The translations under genes were made by a program, and so were the position numbers. A DNA stretch of 41,084 bases from Gillisia marina (GTDB lineage Bacteria > Bacteroidota > Bacteroidia > Flavobacteriales > Flavobacteriaceae), in assembly GCF_000258765.1 (NCBI RefSeq), contig NZ_AJLT01000031.1, positions 1 to 41,084 on the forward strand, in the 5' to 3' direction. The notes beneath the pieces are model-generated. The model did not search any database. It was not told the origin of the DNA and worked only from the letters and a program-made list of their open reading frames with translations. Position 1 is the first letter of the stretch, and every line of letters starts with the position of its first letter. Of the stretch, positions 8,584 through 17,258 are shown piece after piece.

Positions 8584-10123
8584 ATGACAAAAATTTTTAA
8601 CCTTTTCGATTTTTCGCAAAAAGTAAATTACAAGACCGAGGTTCTTGCTGGCTTGACTGTCGCAATGACTATGATCCCGGAATCATTATCCTTTGCTATC
8701 CTAGCCGGATTCCCACCATTAATGGGTTTATACGCCTCTTTTATTGCAGGATTGGTTACTGCAATATTTGGTGGAAGGCCGGGAATGATCTCCGGAGGAG
8801 CCGGAGCAACGGTTATTGTACTAATCGCTTTAATGAATTCTGATGGCTTGGAATATGTATTGGCAGCGGTTGCCTTAGCCGGAGTATTTCAAATTTTAGT
8901 CGGGGTTTTTAAATTAGGAAAATTTATAAGATTGGTACCTCATCCTGTAATGTTCGGTTTCGTAAATGGATTGGCGATCATCATATTTATGTCGCAATTA
9001 GATCAGTTTAAAACTGTAATAAATGGCGATATTGCTTGGCTTTCCGGAAGTCCTTTATACATTATGGCCGGGTTAGTAGCCTTAACCATTGCAATTGTTG
9101 TGTTGTTGCCTAAAGTAACAAAAGCGGTTCCTTCATCCTTAGTTGCAATTATTGTAATATTTATATTGGTATATTTTTTAGGAATAGACACAAAAACAGT
9201 AGAAGACATTGCCTCTGTTAGTGGTGGTTTTCCTCCTTTTCATATCCCTGAGATTCCTATTAATTGGGAAACCTTAAAATTGATCGCACCATATTCTATG
9301 ATCATGGCTGCAGTAGGTTTAACCGAAGGCTTACTAACTTTAAATTTAGTAGATGAAATCACAGAAACTAAGGGAAATGGAAATAGAGAATGTATTGCCC
9401 AAGGAAGTTCTAATATTTTAAATGGTTTTTTCTTTGGAATGGGAGGTTGCCCAATGATTGCTCAAACTTTAGTGAACCTATCAGCTGGTTCGAGAGCACG
9501 TTTGGCAGGGATTATTGCTTCTCTAACAATTCTTGTAATTATTTTATTTGGAGCTCCAATTATCGAGCAATTGCCTATGGCTGCACTCGTAGGGGTTATG
9601 ATTATGGTTGCCATTGGGACGTTTGAATGGGCTAGTTTCAAGATCATCAACCGAGTACCTAAAAAAGATATTTTCCTTGTTATAGTTGTTGCTGCAATCA
9701 CAGTGATCCTTCATAATTTAGCATTAGCTGTTTTAGTTGGGGTAATTCTTTCTGCCTTATTTTTTGCTTGGGAAAGTGCTAAAAGGATTAGAGCAAGAAA
9801 ATATATTGATGAGAATGGAGTAAAACATTATGAAATCTATGGCCCGTTATTTTTTGCCTCTACTACTGCATTTATTGAAAAATTTGATGTGGCAAACGAT
9901 CCGGATGAAGTAATAATAGATTTTAAGGATTGTCGCGTTTCTGATATGTCGGCAATTGAAGCCTTAAATGTAGTAACTCAACGTTATCATAAAGCCGGAA
10001 AAAAAAGTACATTTAAGACATTTAAGCAAGGATTGTATTCTACTTTTAAAAAATGCGGAAGCAATTATCGACGTTAATATTATAGAAGATCCAAGCTATA
10101 AAGTAGCAGTAGACAAGGTCTAA
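8584..10123 (+). CDS. SulP family inorganic anion transporter (frameshift in STAS domain)
   Basis: This is a secondary transporter for sulfate, bicarbonate or a related anion in the inner membrane. The N-terminal motif (GLTVAMTMIPESLSFAILAG), the glycine-rich GGRPGMISGGAGA and more than ten hydrophobic segments to about residue 405 fit the SulP family. A cytoplasmic STAS domain begins at about residue 420 (IIDFKDCRVSDMSAIEAL). The ATG frame runs into a stop at 10077 after the non-family text SNYRR. Removing one A from the run of eight at 9999-10006 restores GKKVHLRHLSKDC, then NAEAIIDVNIIEDPSYK, and ends at TAA 10121-10123. This gives a normal STAS end and about 512 residues. The indel is either a sequencing error or a real truncation of the STAS domain. 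No carbonic anhydrase neighbour helps fix the substrate. Confidence 0.9.
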
Positions 10124-10141
10124 ATACCTGATATTATATTT

Positions 10142-10177
10142 AAAAAGTCTCTTGAATTAATTTTTGAGAGACTTTTT
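10142..10177. terminator. Terminator behind the SulP gene
   Basis: Arms AAAAAGTCTCT (10142-10152) and AGAGACTTTTT (10167-10177) pair perfectly around a 14-base loop and end in five T. It follows the frame-corrected stop at 10123 by 18 bases, which supports that stop as the true gene end. Confidence 0.8.
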
Positions 10178-10259
10178 AATGTTAAACCCATCTTTAAAAC
10201 CATCGCTTAAGAGCTAGAATATTCTTAAATTTAGATTGCCAATTCTAAATTTAAAATAT

Positions 10260-11687
10260 ATGCCTGTTAGCGTTAAAGGTGATAAAGAGCTCGAAAGCAC
10301 GCTTTCTATAGAGAACAAATGTCTCCGGATAAATTTAAACGAAAATATCTATGGTACTTTCGCTGAAATTGGGGCGGGCCAAGAAACGGTGCGTAATTTT
10401 TTTAGAGTTGGGGATGCTTCGGGTACTATTGCTAAGACAATAAGTGCTTACGACAAGGATTTTAGTGATGCGATCTATGGGATTGAAGATGACCGCAGAT
10501 ATGTTACTGAAAGTCGCTTGAAAAGCATTCTTTCCTACGAAACTGGTCTTATTGAAGGCAGAATCTCCAGAGAAAAGCATCCGGACAAACTTTTCTTTAG
10601 CTATGCAAATACCGTAACCACTATAGACTTTGCTAAAAAATACAAAGGGCATGGTTGGATGGGTATTCGGTTTCAAACGCAACCGGAAGAGGAATATAGC
10701 GAGATCATTTTGCACGTACAGTTTCATGAAACCTTGGCTGTACTTCAGCAAATAACTATTGGAACGATGGGAGTGAATTTAATTCACGGCGCTTATTATC
10801 TACATGACGATCCAAAAAATCTGCTAATCCATCTTTATGATCAGTTGGATAAAGACCAGATTGAAATTGATACCATTAATTTTACCGGTCCTGTATTTGA
10901 AAATGTAGATAACAGGCTAATAAGTTTGCAATTGGTTAAAAACGGAATGACAGATGCCGTAATGTTTGCACCAGATGGGCACAATGTACTTCCTGCGAAT
11001 GTTCTTTACAAACGCAATATTCTAACCCTTCGTGGTAGTTTTAGGCCGGTAACTAAGGTGAATATGAGCATGTATGAAAAATCGTTGAAGCTTTTCCTAA
11101 ATGAAAAGAAGGTAGACGAGCAAAAAGCAGTGGTAATCTTTGAAATGACATTATCAAATCTACGCGCAGAGGGCGAAATAGATGAAAAGGATTTTATGGA
11201 TAGGGCCAAATTACTTGGCGCGCTCGGTCAAACGGTAATGATTTCCAACTTTCAAGAATATTATAAAGTAGTGGAATACTTTGCACAACATACCTCAGAA
11301 CGTATGGGCCTTACTATGGGAGTTAACACTTTTATAGAAATTTTTGATGAAAAATATTATAGGCATCTTAGCGGGGGAATTTTGGAAGCATTCGGAAAAT
11401 TATTTTTCAAGGATTTAAAGGTTTATTTGTATCCTCTTAAAAATCCGGAGACAGGTGAAATAACGAATAGTGAAAACTTGAAAGTGCATCCAAGAATGAA
11501 AGAACTTTACAAGTTTTTTAAGGACAATGGCAAAGTTGTAGACATCACCGATTACGATCCTTCCATACTAGATATTAATTCCAGAGAGGTTTATCAAATG
11601 ATTTTAGATGGTAAATCCGGCTGGGAACATATGTTGCCGGAAAATACCACCAAAATCATTAAGGAGAAAAATTTATTTCGAGAATAA
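10260..11687 (+). CDS. Conserved protein of unknown function
   Basis: A 475-residue soluble protein with no signal peptide or membrane segment. The start was set at the ATG at 10260 (MPVSVKGDKELESTLS), because the in-frame upstream TTG has no support. Family-like segments include ENIYGTFAEIGAGQETVRNF, SAYDKDFSDAIYG, DKLFFSYANTVTTID and KGHGWMGIRFQ. I recall close homologues in many Bacteroidota and some Proteobacteria. Some carry automatic names such as nicotinate-nucleotide adenylyltransferase or TonB-dependent receptor. Neither is supported here: there is no HxGH nucleotidyltransferase motif and no beta-barrel or plug region. It lies between two terminator-bounded units and converges with the hybrid regulator gene, leaving a gap of only three bases. 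The function is unknown. Confidence 0.85.
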   Translation: MPVSVKGDKELESTLSIENKCLRINLNENIYGTFAEIGAGQETVRNFFRVGDASGTIAKTISAYDKDFSDAIYGIEDDRRYVTESRLKSILSYETGLIEGRISREKHPDKLFFSYANTVTTIDFAKKYKGHGWMGIRFQTQPEEEYSEIILHVQFHETLAVLQQITIGTMGVNLIHGAYYLHDDPKNLLIHLYDQLDKDQIEIDTINFTGPVFENVDNRLISLQLVKNGMTDAVMFAPDGHNVLPANVLYKRNILTLRGSFRPVTKVNMSMYEKSLKLFLNEKKVDEQKAVVIFEMTLSNLRAEGEIDEKDFMDRAKLLGALGQTVMISNFQEYYKVVEYFAQHTSERMGLTMGVNTFIEIFDEKYYRHLSGGILEAFGKLFFKDLKVYLYPLKNPETGEITNSENLKVHPRMKELYKFFKDNGKVVDITDYDPSILDINSREVYQMILDGKSGWEHMLPENTTKIIKEKNLFRE

Positions 11688-11690
11688 CAC

Positions 11691-13172
11691 CTATTCCGTT
11701 GGTTTATTCTTTTCCATAATTGTTCCAGGCATAATTCCAAAATGCTTTTTAAAGCACGAAAAGAAAATATCTTTATTCTGAAAACCAGCTTGTCTGGCAA
11801 CTTCTGAAAGATCTGACTCTCCATTATCAATAAGCGATTTGGCATATACTAATTTTGTTTTAGTAATAAAATCAAGCGGGGTAAGTCCGTTTAGTTTTTT
11901 CAATTTTAAATAGAAAGAATTACTAGACATTCCTATTGCACTGCTTAAATCTTCTACCGTAAAACTGCTATCATGAATATTTTGCATGATAAGCGCTTCC
12001 AAATTGGCGATAAATTTATCGTCCAAACCACCTTTGAGCAAATTACTATTGCGCTCACTTAGTTTTGTGTTAACAAATGGCTGAGAATCTGAAGCATTCA
12101 ATTTCTCTCCAAGATTTCTCAACAAGTCATCTAGATGTACGGGTTTTGAGATTAATTGAAGGGATGCGGATAGATTTTCAGAAGGGATTTGTGCACGATC
12201 TTCATCAGAAATCATAACAAACACAGGGATATTTTGCAAATCTTCATTTTCTTGAATAGCATTAAAAAGTGTCATCCCATCCATTCCCGGCATATCAAAG
12301 TCGGTTAGAATAGCATTTGGAATTATTCTACTAGCAATCTCATAGGCCTCTAGACCGTTTTTGGCATCGAACACTTCTCCAAGTTTCTTAAAAGACTGAA
12401 CAAACACTTTTCTAAGTTCATCATTATCTTCTACAATTAAAATCCTAATTTCTTCTGTAGTGATCTCATTTTTAAATGTTATCTCCTTCGGAACAATTTC
12501 CTCAACACCAAGTTTTTCTTCAACTTTAATTGACTTAGGAGTTCTAATTATTTTTAATTCCGGCTCATTTTTGAGTACTATTTTCTCTATCTGTTCTTCC
12601 TGTATAACTTCAGTTTTAGAAGCCTCATTTATCTCGTTTTTAATATGATTTTTAAGGATCAACGTAAAGGTAGTGCCTTGATTTTTACTACTCTCAAAAA
12701 CTATAGTGCCACCCAATTTATCTATAAAGTCTTTTACATATAATAAGTTAATATGCTCAGAATTTTCGGCCACAACCCCACTTCGGGTACTTCTATAGTA
12801 TTCCTTAATCACCTTTTGATCTCCTCTTGGCAATCCCAAACCATTATCTGCCACCTGTATCTTAAGGTCTCCATTATTCGTACTAATTAGGTTGATGATT
12901 ATTTTACCTTCATCAAAAGAATATTTAATAGCACTAGAAATTAGGTTGAAAAAAATCTTATTTAAATTATCGGCATCATAATAAAAGAATTCCTGATTCC
13001 ACTGATTGTTTACTATGATTTCCAATTCCTTTTGACGCAATAGCGGGTTGAAATCTTTTACCAGTTCTTCAAAATAATTATTCAATGAAATTTTAGAAAT
13101 TACTGGAGTAGCATTTACTTTTCTGAATTTAGAAGGTTGAAAGTTTAAAATAGGCTCCAGTAATTCTTTCAA
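11691..13172 (-). CDS. Hybrid two-component regulator, C-terminal part: degenerate kinase ATPase, receiver and AraC-type HTH
   Basis: This is the second half of a regulator whose N-terminal half is at 13174-15696. Its apparent TTG start lies inside the helix after the HisKA region. Residues about 1-150 form a HATPase_c-like domain with DNGLGL. The metal-binding N-box reads NLISSA instead of NLxxNA, and the glycine-rich GxGxGL lid is replaced by SEHINLLYVK. Residues about 235-350 are a receiver domain with VEDND, the phospho-acceptor aspartate in LTDFDMPGMDG, a serine in VMISDED and the conserved lysine in SKPV, so it looks intact. Residues about 385-490 are an AraC-type HTH (FTVEDLSSAIGMSSNSFYLK, EVARQAGFQNKDIFF). 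It would bind DNA and control unknown targets. No polysaccharide-utilisation genes are nearby to suggest a ligand. Confidence 0.88.
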   Translation of the reverse strand: MKELLEPILNFQPSKFRKVNATPVISKISLNNYFEELVKDFNPLLRQKELEIIVNNQWNQEFFYYDADNLNKIFFNLISSAIKYSFDEGKIIINLISTNNGDLKIQVADNGLGLPRGDQKVIKEYYRSTRSGVVAENSEHINLLYVKDFIDKLGGTIVFESSKNQGTTFTLILKNHIKNEINEASKTEVIQEEQIEKIVLKNEPELKIIRTPKSIKVEEKLGVEEIVPKEITFKNEITTEEIRILIVEDNDELRKVFVQSFKKLGEVFDAKNGLEAYEIASRIIPNAILTDFDMPGMDGMTLFNAIQENEDLQNIPVFVMISDEDRAQIPSENLSASLQLISKPVHLDDLLRNLGEKLNASDSQPFVNTKLSERNSNLLKGGLDDKFIANLEALIMQNIHDSSFTVEDLSSAIGMSSNSFYLKLKKLNGLTPLDFITKTKLVYAKSLIDNGESDLSEVARQAGFQNKDIFFSCFKKHFGIMPGTIMEKNKPTE

Positions 13173-13173
13173 T

Positions 13174-15696
13174 CTATTTACAGTATTTTTTTAATCTATG
13201 TTTTGTTTTAGAATCTTCCTCAGCAATTGTATCTAATGATGTCAACAAAATAGTAAGCGGAGTCCCAATCTCCTGATATAAGCCACTATAAAATTTAGAC
13301 CTCGCAGCCTTATTTTCTTTCTTTTTATGAATTCTGAATAGATAAAATGGAATTCCAATAAGTGCGAGCAATAAAATTCCGTAGAGTAAATAAGCTCCTG
13401 TAGATGCCCACCAAGGTGACGCGATATCCATAGAAACTTCTTTCACTGCACTCCATGGTCCATTTGCTTTTTTAGCTCTCACTAAGAAAGTGTAATTGCC
13501 GGGAGCGAGATTGGCATAATTCGCTTCATTTTGAATACTTGGCTCAGACCAGCCTGAATCTAATCCTTCCAACTTCCATGAATAAGCCAATTGAGAATAA
13601 TCTCCGGGAGTCATTCCATAGAATTTTATGTGAAAAGAGTTCTGATCTGTCTCTAATTTCAATTTCTTTCCAGAATTAAAATTTGCCAAAGATTTTGTTC
13701 CGTCTTCTTTAGATCTAACCTTTAAAGATCCGAACAAAATATTTGGAACGGTTTCGGGTTTGCTTTTTAATTTATTTGGATTAAAAACACTTACCCCTTT
13801 TAAGGTTCCAAATGCTAATTTGTTATCTAATTGCGCAAAACTCCCTCTCGTAAAAACGGCACTTAGCAAGCCGTCATCTTTATCGAAAACCCGAATCGTA
13901 GGTTCATCTTCAATCACAAAATTCACAAGGCCCTTGTTGGTTCCAGCCCAAACTTCATTTCTACCATAAATCAGTAAACCTTGAATTCTATTGGAAGGCA
14001 ATCCCGATTTCAAATTTATAACCTTTACCGAGCCGGCATCGGGATCGTAAACCACAATCCCTGCACCTTCTGTCGCCAAAACTATTTCTCCGGCTAATGT
14101 TTCACTAATCGAATTGATATTGAAATATGGAAGATTTTTGGTGTTAGGATCTAGTTTTTTGATTGGTTGAAACGTATTTGCTCCTGTATGGATATTAAAT
14201 ACTCCATTTTTACCAGCTGCTAAGATATCTCCGTTGGCCAATTGAGCCATCGCGCTAACTCCTCGCAGCGAAAAACTTTTAATCTCGTTATTTGGGCTAA
14301 TTCGAGTTAGATTTCCGTCTTCTCCCCCAGCCCAGACGTTTTTATTTATATCTACCAACAAGGCGTTCACTTTTTGAAGCCCTGTTTTATTTAAAGCATC
14401 TGTAGAATATTGCGCTCTCAAAAACGTATTGATATTGATCTTATAAACACCGTCATTAAAAGTTGCCACCCACATATGCATATCGTCTGCCTGAAGATCA
14501 CGAATAATATCCGGAATATTGCTTTGGTATTTAAATGAAAGGTTTTTTAGATGCTGCCAAGAATCTGAACTTCTGTTCCACACACTCAATCCTTGGCGCG
14601 TTCCAAACCAAACATTCCCATTTTTGTCTTCTTCTATGGCAGTAGTAAAATTATCGGCAAGACTGCTATACTTTTTAGGATCGTGACGCAAAAATTCGAA
14701 ATTATTCTGCTTTAAGTTGATGGAGTTTATCTGTCCGGATTCCGTAGAAACCCAAAGTGTATTGTATTTATCCAAAAACAAACCATTCAAGCTATTATCA
14801 GACAAGGATAAATTATTGTTTTCTTGCTGCAAATAATGAGAAGCTAGTTTTAAATTTTTATTCAAGATCAATAATCCATCCCCCTTAGAAGCCAAATAAA
14901 CATTTCCAGCCTTATCTAGAGAAATATCTGCAATAGGCACTTTTTGGGTTGAATATGGAAGGCTGTATATTTTTTCCGGATTGCTAAAATTGTTATCGGT
15001 TTTATAAAGTCCGTTTTCTTGTGTTCCAATCAAGTAATATTCTCCGGTAAAGAGGATACTTCGAATATTAAAATCTTTATAGCTTAAAAGTGGGATCTTT
15101 TTATACTGCCCGCTATTCTTGTTTAAGCTGAACAATCCTTTTGAAGTTCCAAATACTATTCTACCATTCACTGGAGCTAGGTCGTTCACAGATTGTTTGG
15201 AAGGAAATGGGGAAATAAGTACTAATAGATTTCTAGTGTAGTTCCATATCCCACTATTAGAACCTACCCAAATTTTGCCGAATTCATCTTCTGCAATCTG
15301 CTGCACGTTCGTTTTTGTATTGGCTCTTTCTGAAGGGATAATAACAAACGTATTTTTCTCAGGATTAAAACGATAAAGACCATTTTCTGTACCAGTCCAA
15401 ATACGATTTTGGGAATCTATGAAAAGTGTATTAATCTTCCCGATATTGTCTGGCATGCCTTTAAACTGCGAATAAAATTCTGAAAAGAAGGAATTATAGC
15501 GCTGCACATGATCGTCTGAAGCAATCCAAAGATTACCAATGCTATCTTGTTGAATTTCATTTATCTGCTGAAAACTACCGTTCACTTCGGTAAGTTTTTC
15601 AATTCCTGGTACTTCCTGCGCAATACATTCACTTAGCATATTCCCCAATAAAATAAGTGAACCGGCAAGAAATATTTTCAATTTAGAATGCCCCAA
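13174..15696 (-). CDS. Hybrid two-component regulator, N-terminal part: propeller sensor, Y_Y_Y domain, TM, degenerate HisKA
   Basis: A signal peptide or anchor (residues 1-27, ending in ECIAQE) leads into a periplasmic two-propeller sensor of Reg_prop repeats (IWTGTENGLYRF, KIWVGSNSGIWNY, NVWFGTRQGLSVW). A Y_Y_Y domain follows (about 685-755, LAYSWKLEGLDSGWSEP), then one transmembrane helix (about 765-788) and a HisKA-like helix. That helix reads LYQEIGTPLT, where the family has xSHEFRTPLT, so the phospho-accepting histidine is glutamine. The start must be TTG at 15696: the codon two before it is TAA, and the next ATG would remove the signal peptide. The frame ends at 13174 after an A7 run (13186-13192). 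Removing one A joins it to the downstream half as HRLKNTVNRLKELLEP. The joined protein would have about 1,330 residues, usual for this family. Confidence 0.9.
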   Translation of the reverse strand: MGHSKLKIFLAGSLILLGNMLSECIAQEVPGIEKLTEVNGSFQQINEIQQDSIGNLWIASDDHVQRYNSFFSEFYSQFKGMPDNIGKINTLFIDSQNRIWTGTENGLYRFNPEKNTFVIIPSERANTKTNVQQIAEDEFGKIWVGSNSGIWNYTRNLLVLISPFPSKQSVNDLAPVNGRIVFGTSKGLFSLNKNSGQYKKIPLLSYKDFNIRSILFTGEYYLIGTQENGLYKTDNNFSNPEKIYSLPYSTQKVPIADISLDKAGNVYLASKGDGLLILNKNLKLASHYLQQENNNLSLSDNSLNGLFLDKYNTLWVSTESGQINSINLKQNNFEFLRHDPKKYSSLADNFTTAIEEDKNGNVWFGTRQGLSVWNRSSDSWQHLKNLSFKYQSNIPDIIRDLQADDMHMWVATFNDGVYKININTFLRAQYSTDALNKTGLQKVNALLVDINKNVWAGGEDGNLTRISPNNEIKSFSLRGVSAMAQLANGDILAAGKNGVFNIHTGANTFQPIKKLDPNTKNLPYFNINSISETLAGEIVLATEGAGIVVYDPDAGSVKVINLKSGLPSNRIQGLLIYGRNEVWAGTNKGLVNFVIEDEPTIRVFDKDDGLLSAVFTRGSFAQLDNKLAFGTLKGVSVFNPNKLKSKPETVPNILFGSLKVRSKEDGTKSLANFNSGKKLKLETDQNSFHIKFYGMTPGDYSQLAYSWKLEGLDSGWSEPSIQNEANYANLAPGNYTFLVRAKKANGPWSAVKEVSMDIASPWWASTGAYLLYGILLLALIGIPFYLFRIHKKKENKAARSKFYSGLYQEIGTPLTILLTSLDTIAEEDSKTKHRLKKYCK

Positions 15697-15839
15697 ATCT
15701 TAAATATTTTATGTTGTTAATACCAACAATTTAATGATAAGACTAGATATAAATACTTGTTTAGAAGAGAATTAAAATCGATTTATCAAAAGGTTATTAA
15801 CCATCCTAATTAAGATTCTAGTACTTTTTCACATAAAAA

Positions 15840-15858
15840 AACCGCTTAATTAAAGCGG
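15840..15858 (-). terminator. Terminator behind the YegP-like gene
   Basis: CCGCTT (15842-15847) pairs with AAGCGG (15853-15858) around a short A/T loop. On the minus strand a run of seven T follows. It lies about 25 bases past the stop of the gene at 15883-16209. Confidence 0.7.
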
Positions 15859-15882
15859 CTCCCAATATTTTTTCATTTAATA

Positions 15883-16209
15883 CTAGCTATTGTCTTCTAC
15901 AGTTGCGTTTGGAGCATTTGATTTTACCGACTCGACTCCATTATCTCTAGCTGCTGCAGTAGTATAAGATTCACTTGTACCTATAATTTGACTATTGGTA
16001 GATTTTAAATTAAAACGGTAATTTCCATCAGCATTTTTTCTATCGAAATTAGAATCGTTTTGCGAATTTTTTCTAACAGATTCTATTCCATCCATACAAG
16101 ATGATTTGGCCTTGTAACCTTCACTACTTAAAATTACCTGCCCGTTACTTGATTTCAGATTGAAACGAAATTCACCTGCTTTGTCTTTTTTGATTTCAAA
16201 TTTTCCCAT
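15883..16209 (-). CDS. YegP family protein (DUF1508), two repeats
   Basis: A 108-residue small soluble protein with two copies of the YegP/DUF1508 unit. Repeat one is at about residues 1-48 (GEFRFNLKSSNGQVILSSEGY, with the last part KSSCMDGIESVRKN). Repeat two is at about 50-100 (GNYRFNLKSTNSQIIGTSESY, then DNGVESVKSN). The fold is known for the family but the molecular role is not firmly established. The gene stands alone between its own terminator and the divergent LuxR-type gene. The start ATG at 16209 is the only candidate that keeps the whole first repeat. Confidence 0.88.
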   Translation of the reverse strand: MGKFEIKKDKAGEFRFNLKSSNGQVILSSEGYKAKSSCMDGIESVRKNSQNDSNFDRKNADGNYRFNLKSTNSQIIGTSESYTTAAARDNGVESVKSNAPNATVEDNS

Positions 16210-16453
16210 AATTAAATTTTAGTTGAAACTAAATTTATGAAATTCGATGACTCATATCAACTTTTTATAAAAAGTATAACGTTTTGTAAATCATTTATTT
16301 TATAGTGATCGTTATAAAAAAAATTTAAATGAAATGAAAATATCTATATTTAAAAGTGCTTCTTTTACAGATATTGTAGAGCTTAGCAATTCTATTATTA
16401 CAATTAATTATAACCGCTTGGGATTAACTATTTATTCGATAGTTTAGATATAA

Positions 16454-17230
16454 ATGGAAAATAACAAAATGATTAAAATCAACGAAAGTGACCTTCTAAC
16501 AATACATTTTGAAAAAGAGACCAACTCTTTCGTACTATTCTGGAAAACTTCACCCGAAACTTATAACGATTTAAAAAATGAATTACTCATCTTCACTTCT
16601 TTCTATAAAAAATATAAACCCGCAAATGCACTGTGGCTTCAAGAAAACTTTTGCCTACCTCTTAATGCAGAAGTAGATAATTGGATCGAAGAACATGTGA
16701 ACATTCCCTGCGTCGCTTATGGCAACAGGAAAGTTGCCTTTGTAGTTGGCAAGGATGTATTGGTGCATTTAAGTGTCATGAACTTATTTAAGGAAGCAAA
16801 ATCCATTATCTCGCCCTTGCACTTTGCTACCGAAAAAGAGGCCAGAATTTGGATAACTGAAACCAAACAAAAACCCATAACTACCAATAAAATTGATATA
16901 CTTTTTGAGGGTGTAGATGAAGATGGAAATTCCATCATAAAGATAAAAAGACCCTCCGGTGATATCTCCAACACTATTAGATCTTTTGGTACTCTTATAG
17001 ATGAAAATAATTTTATTAAAACTAACATCTCCAAGTTTACTCAACTAACTAAACGGGAGAAAGAAATTCTGGTAGTTTTTTCTAAAGGAATGCGACAACA
17101 GGAAGTTGCGGATGAATTATTTATTTCAGTTCAAACCCTCCGTACGCATTGGAAAAACATTAAAAACAAACTCGAAATAAAATCTTTGGCAGATGTAATA
17201 ATGTACGTGAATGCTTTTGATATGGAATAA
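16454..17230 (+). CDS. LuxR-type regulator with STAS/SpoIIAA-like N-terminal region
   Basis: A 258-residue protein. Residues about 195-252 form a LuxR-type HTH with the usual TKREKEILVVFSKGMRQQEV start and VQTLRTHWKNIKNKL recognition helix. The N-terminal 135 residues alternate beta and helix (LTIHFEKETNSFVLFWK, FATEKEARIWI), which resembles the SpoIIAA/STAS-like fold of small flavobacterial proteins. Two free-standing proteins of this type are encoded at 19099-19832. No receiver domain is visible, so the signal would be sensed or passed on by another route. It converges with the DUF4403 gene. Targets are unknown. Confidence 0.85.
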   Translation: MENNKMIKINESDLLTIHFEKETNSFVLFWKTSPETYNDLKNELLIFTSFYKKYKPANALWLQENFCLPLNAEVDNWIEEHVNIPCVAYGNRKVAFVVGKDVLVHLSVMNLFKEAKSIISPLHFATEKEARIWITETKQKPITTNKIDILFEGVDEDGNSIIKIKRPSGDISNTIRSFGTLIDENNFIKTNISKFTQLTKREKEILVVFSKGMRQQEVADELFISVQTLRTHWKNIKNKLEIKSLADVIMYVNAFDME

Positions 17231-17258
17231 GTAGTATCTGTTCTAATTATTTTACCAT

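Noticed and set aside
10260..11687. Naming the protein as an adenylyltransferase or TonB receptor
   Set aside because: No HxGH motif and no beta-barrel or plug sequence is visible.
11691..15696. Two separate genes, a sensor and a response regulator
   Set aside because: The second frame starts within a helix at a TTG without a leader, and removing one A joins the two into the standard hybrid architecture.
16334..16447. 37-codon frame just before the LuxR-type gene, a possible leader peptide
   Set aside because: No attenuator hairpin or regulatory codon run and no recognisable composition, so not supported.
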